Assembly (NCBI GenBank): GCA_001423545.1
Contig: LMOK01000003.1
Location: forward strand, 806,001-870,000
DNA: 64,000 nt
Source of the DNA: Orlajensenia sp001423545
GTDB lineage: Bacteria > Actinomycetota > Actinomycetes > Actinomycetales > Microbacteriaceae
Direction: 5' to 3'
Shown here: in pieces, positions 61,686 through 64,000 of the stretch
Numbering within the stretch: position 1 is the stretch's first letter
Layout: each line of letters starts with the position of its first letter
Position numbers and translations under genes: made by a program
Notes under the pieces: model-generated
What the model was told of the DNA's origin: nothing
Seen by the model: the letters and a program-made list of their open reading frames with translations, nothing else
The model's database searches: none

Positions 61686-62440
61686 GCGCCCTCTTCGACC
61701 TCACCGGAACCACCGCCGTCGTCACCGGCGCCAAGCGCGGCATCGGCTTCGGCATGGCGTCGGCGCTGGCCGAGGCGGGGGCCGACATCATCGGCGTGAG
61801 CGCCACCATCGAGGAGGAGGGCAGCGCCATCGGCGCCATCGTCGCGTCGCACGGGCGCAGCTTCGAGGCGCGCGCCGTCGACTTCGCCGACCGCGACGCC
61901 GTCGTCGCCCTCGGCGACGAGCTGCGCGAGCGCCGCATCGACATCCTGGTGAACAACGCCGGCACCATCGAGCGCGCCCCTGCTGCGGAGCATCCGCTCG
62001 CCCTCTGGGATCGCGTTCTCGAGGTGAACCTCTCGAGCCAGTTCGTGCTCACCCAAGCCGTGGCGAACGGGATGCTCGCGCGAGGTCGCGGCAAGATCAT
62101 CTTCACCGCGAGCCTGCTGAGCTTCCAAGGCGGCATCAACGTTCCGGGCTACGCGGCGGCGAAGTCCGGCGTGGCCGGCCTCGTGAAGGCCCTCGCCAAC
62201 GAGTGGACGGCCCGAGGCATCACCGTGAACGGCATCGCCCCCGGCTACATCGCGACCGACAACACACAGGTTCTGCGGGCGGATGCCGATCGCTCGCGCG
62301 CCATCCTCGATCGCATCCCCGCCGGGCGGTGGGGTGACGCAGAGGACATCGCCGGGGCCACGGTGTTCCTGGCCGCACCGGCCTCGGACTACGTGTCGGG
62401 CATCGTGCTCCCCGTCGACGGCGGATGGCTCGGACGATGA
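61682..62440 (+). CDS. SDR dehydrogenase (KduD/gluconate 5-dehydrogenase-like)
   Basis: 252 residues. VTGAKRGIGFGMASALAEAG, NNAGTIERAPAAEHP, the catalytic Ser in FTASLLSFQGG and YAAAKSG (Tyr-x-x-x-Lys) are visible; NGIAPGYIATDNT is typical of the KduD group, which interconverts 2-keto-3-deoxygluconate and its 5-keto form. The first codons overlap the upstream stop (ATGA). With the aldolase and kinase downstream, KDG supply is the expected role. Confidence 0.92.
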   Translation: MSALFDLTGTTAVVTGAKRGIGFGMASALAEAGADIIGVSATIEEEGSAIGAIVASHGRSFEARAVDFADRDAVVALGDELRERRIDILVNNAGTIERAPAAEHPLALWDRVLEVNLSSQFVLTQAVANGMLARGRGKIIFTASLLSFQGGINVPGYAAAKSGVAGLVKALANEWTARGITVNGIAPGYIATDNTQVLRADADRSRAILDRIPAGRWGDAEDIAGATVFLAAPASDYVSGIVLPVDGGWLGR

Positions 62441-63045
62441 GCATCACCGGCCAGCGCATCGTGCCCGTGATCGTCATCGACGACCCCGGACTCGCTCCCG
62501 ACCTCGCCTCCGCCCTGCTGCGCGGAGGCATCGGCTGTGCCGAGATCACCCTGCGCACCGAGGCCGGCCTCCGCGCCATCGAGGCCGCTTCCGACGTTCA
62601 TGACTTCACCGTGGGCGCGGGCACCGTGCTCACGGCCGCCGACGTCGATCGGGTTGTGGATGCCGGTGCCCGTTTCGTGGTGAGTCCGGGCCTCGCCGAC
62701 GACGTGGTCGAGCGGGCCATCGAGCTCGGCGTCGACGTGCTGCCCGGGGTCGCCACCGCCACCGAGGTGCAGCGCGCGATCCGATTCGGGCTCGATCGGC
62801 TGAAGCTCTTCCCGGCCGGGCCGCTGGGCGGCCTCGACCTCATCCGCGCCCTCGCCGGCCCCTTCCCCGGGGTGCGCTTCCTCCCGAGCGGCGGCGTCAC
62901 CCCGGAGAACGCGCGGGACTACCTCGCCTCGCCGGCCGTCTTCGCCGTGAGCGGCAGCTGGATGGCCACGCGGGAGCTCATCGCGGCCCGCGACTTCGAC
63001 GAGATCGCCCGGCTCAGCCGCGCGGCGACCGAGCTGGTGCCGTGA
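62437..63045 (+). CDS. KDPG/KHG aldolase
   Basis: 202 residues. Class I aldolase with the catalytic Glu in CAEITLRTEAG and the Schiff-base Lys in DRLKLFPAGPLGG; GAGTVLTAADVDRVVDAGA and SGGVTPEN bind phosphate. It cleaves 2-keto-3-deoxy-6-phosphogluconate to pyruvate and glyceraldehyde 3-phosphate. ATG 62437 overlaps the SDR stop by four bases, and its own stop overlaps the next start by one base (TGATG). Confidence 0.95.
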   Translation: MSITGQRIVPVIVIDDPGLAPDLASALLRGGIGCAEITLRTEAGLRAIEAASDVHDFTVGAGTVLTAADVDRVVDAGARFVVSPGLADDVVERAIELGVDVLPGVATATEVQRAIRFGLDRLKLFPAGPLGGLDLIRALAGPFPGVRFLPSGGVTPENARDYLASPAVFAVSGSWMATRELIAARDFDEIARLSRAATELVP

Positions 63046-64000
63046 TGGCCGGGCTCACCGAAGCTCCGGGCGCCGCGGCGGAGGCTGCGGCATCCGCCGT
63101 TCTCACCCTCGGCGAAGGGCTGGGCGTTCTGCGCACCCGCGAGATCGGCTCGCTGGCCCACCTCGGCGATCTCGCCGTCGGCACGGGCGGAGCTGAGGGC
63201 AACGTCGCCATCGGCCTCGCCCGGCTCGGAACCCCCGTCACCTGGCTCGGCCGCGTGGGCGACGACGGCCTCGGCCGCCGCATCGTGCGGGAGCTCCGCG
63301 CCGAGGGCGTGACGGTCGTGGCGCCGGTCGACCCGACGGCCGCGACCGGCCTGCTCATCAAGGAGTCCCCGTCGGCCGGGCGCACCGCGGTCACCTACTA
63401 CCGCGCGGGCAGCGCCGGGAGCCGCCTGAGCCGCAGCGACCTCGACGCCGTCGACATCGCCGACTTCGCGCTGTTGCACATCACGGGCATCACCCCCGCG
63501 CTGTCGCCGACCGCGCGAGCGACCATCGACGCCGTTCTCGATCGGGCGACGGATGCCGGCATCCCCGTCTCCTTCGACGTCAACCACCGCTCAGCGCTGT
63601 GGGCTGGCCACGGGGGCGGCGAGGCCGCCGCCGAGACCTATCGTTCCCTCGCCGCACGCAGCAGCATCGTGTTCGCCGGAGCCGATGAGGCGGCGCTGGT
63701 GACGGGCCTCGCCCCCGACGACCCCGAGGCTCTGGCGCGAGCACTCGCCGCGCTCGGGCCGGCCGAGGTGGTGGTGAAGCTCGGCGAGCGCGGTGCCGTC
63801 GCGCTCTGCGACGGCGACCTCACGGGGCGATCCGCCGTGGCGGTCCCGGTCGTCGACACCGTCGGCGCCGGAGACGCCTTCGTTGCGGGCTACCTGGCCG
63901 AACTCCTGCGCGGAGGCAGCGTGGCGGATCGCCTCGACCTCGCCGTGCGCACGGGAGCCGCGGCGTGCCTGCACCCGGGCGACTGGGAGGGCTTCCCGTC
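63045..64000 (+). CDS. PfkB-family 2-keto-3-deoxygluconate kinase-like (runs off the window)
   Basis: At least 318 codons, still open at the right edge. TLGEGLGVLRTREIGSLAHL, GGAEGNVAIGLARLGTPVTW, WLGRVGDDGLGRRIV, TYYRAGSAGSRLS and PVVDTVGAGDAFVAGYLAELL (the PfkB signature) show a sugar kinase; FDVNHRSALW is typical of KDG kinases. With the aldolase just upstream it would phosphorylate KDG to KDPG. An N-terminal Ala-rich stretch of about 18 residues precedes the fold; a later start is possible but the TGATG overlap favours 63045. Almost complete for the family. Confidence 0.9.
   Translation, partial: MAGLTEAPGAAAEAAASAVLTLGEGLGVLRTREIGSLAHLGDLAVGTGGAEGNVAIGLARLGTPVTWLGRVGDDGLGRRIVRELRAEGVTVVAPVDPTAATGLLIKESPSAGRTAVTYYRAGSAGSRLSRSDLDAVDIADFALLHITGITPALSPTARATIDAVLDRATDAGIPVSFDVNHRSALWAGHGGGEAAAETYRSLAARSSIVFAGADEAALVTGLAPDDPEALARALAALGPAEVVVKLGERGAVALCDGDLTGRSAVAVPVVDTVGAGDAFVAGYLAELLRGGSVADRLDLAVRTGAAACLHPGDWEGFP

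Overview
The window is a contiguous stretch of high-GC (roughly 68-70%) actinobacterial chromosome with very dense coding and no rRNA, tRNA, CRISPR, insertion sequence or prophage that I can recognise. Several traits point to the family Microbacteriaceae: NucS-type mismatch repair, an IdeR/DtxR iron box, a mycothiol-type ArsC, a predominance of leaderless genes with a TAnnnT -10 box six or seven bases before the start codon, and a striking excess of GGATGC/GCATCC in every frame and on both strands. The genus cannot be fixed from the sequence.

Layout. 1-11 kb: glyS with a long hairpin over its stop codon, a VOC protein, an alpha/beta hydrolase plus lipid aminoacyltransferase pair (MprF-like, carrying a degenerate rhomboid-like domain), an AlkD-like glycosylase, a class A beta-lactamase-like serine hydrolase, an M13 peptidase, YccF and GNAT proteins. 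11-20 kb: a drug-type ABC transporter operon with its GbsR/MarR regulator and operator, a MATE pump, an M20 amidohydrolase, a LacI regulator facing an MFS transporter across a double palindrome, and nucS. 20-28 kb: a HAD phosphatase, an SMP-30 lactonase, a gamma-butyrolactone-receptor-like TetR with an ARE-like operator, a tiny acidic repeat protein, a gamma-carbonic-anhydrase-like protein and a DHA2 exporter. 28-42 kb: a secreted M6 metalloprotease, oligopeptidase B, a Cys-rich pentapeptide protein, a NYN/LOTUS RNase-like protein, a DRGH nuclease, a MarR/NADP-reductase divergent pair, a lytic-transglycosylase-like protein and a GH87-like glucanase. 42-52 kb: a lipoprotein/membrane protein pair, a PfkB kinase, an iron-box-controlled SIP protein, a sulfite-oxidase-like membrane molybdoenzyme, a GerW-like protein, a PHP protein and a small ars locus. 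52-64 kb: a membrane J-domain protein, ppc, and two sugar-acid catabolic operons.

The last 8 kb is the most coherent metabolic unit. A tightly overlapped operon (lactonase, diketo-acid hydrolase, SDR, mutarotase) with a divergent GntR regulator and an aldo/keto reductase fits oxidative L-fucose (or L-rhamnose) catabolism to pyruvate plus lactate, except that no dehydratase lies in the window. A second overlapped operon (zinc dehydrogenase, KduD-like SDR, KDPG aldolase, KDG-type kinase) fits 2-keto-3-deoxygluconate metabolism and runs off the right edge.

Beyond the genes, the intergenic DNA is rich in structured repeats: three dispersed hairpin families, several tandem repeats that start on or overlap stop codons, and a 20-bp tandem repeat that fills the gap upstream of the AlkD-like gene. 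These and the GGATGC bias are the features least explained by ordinary gene content.
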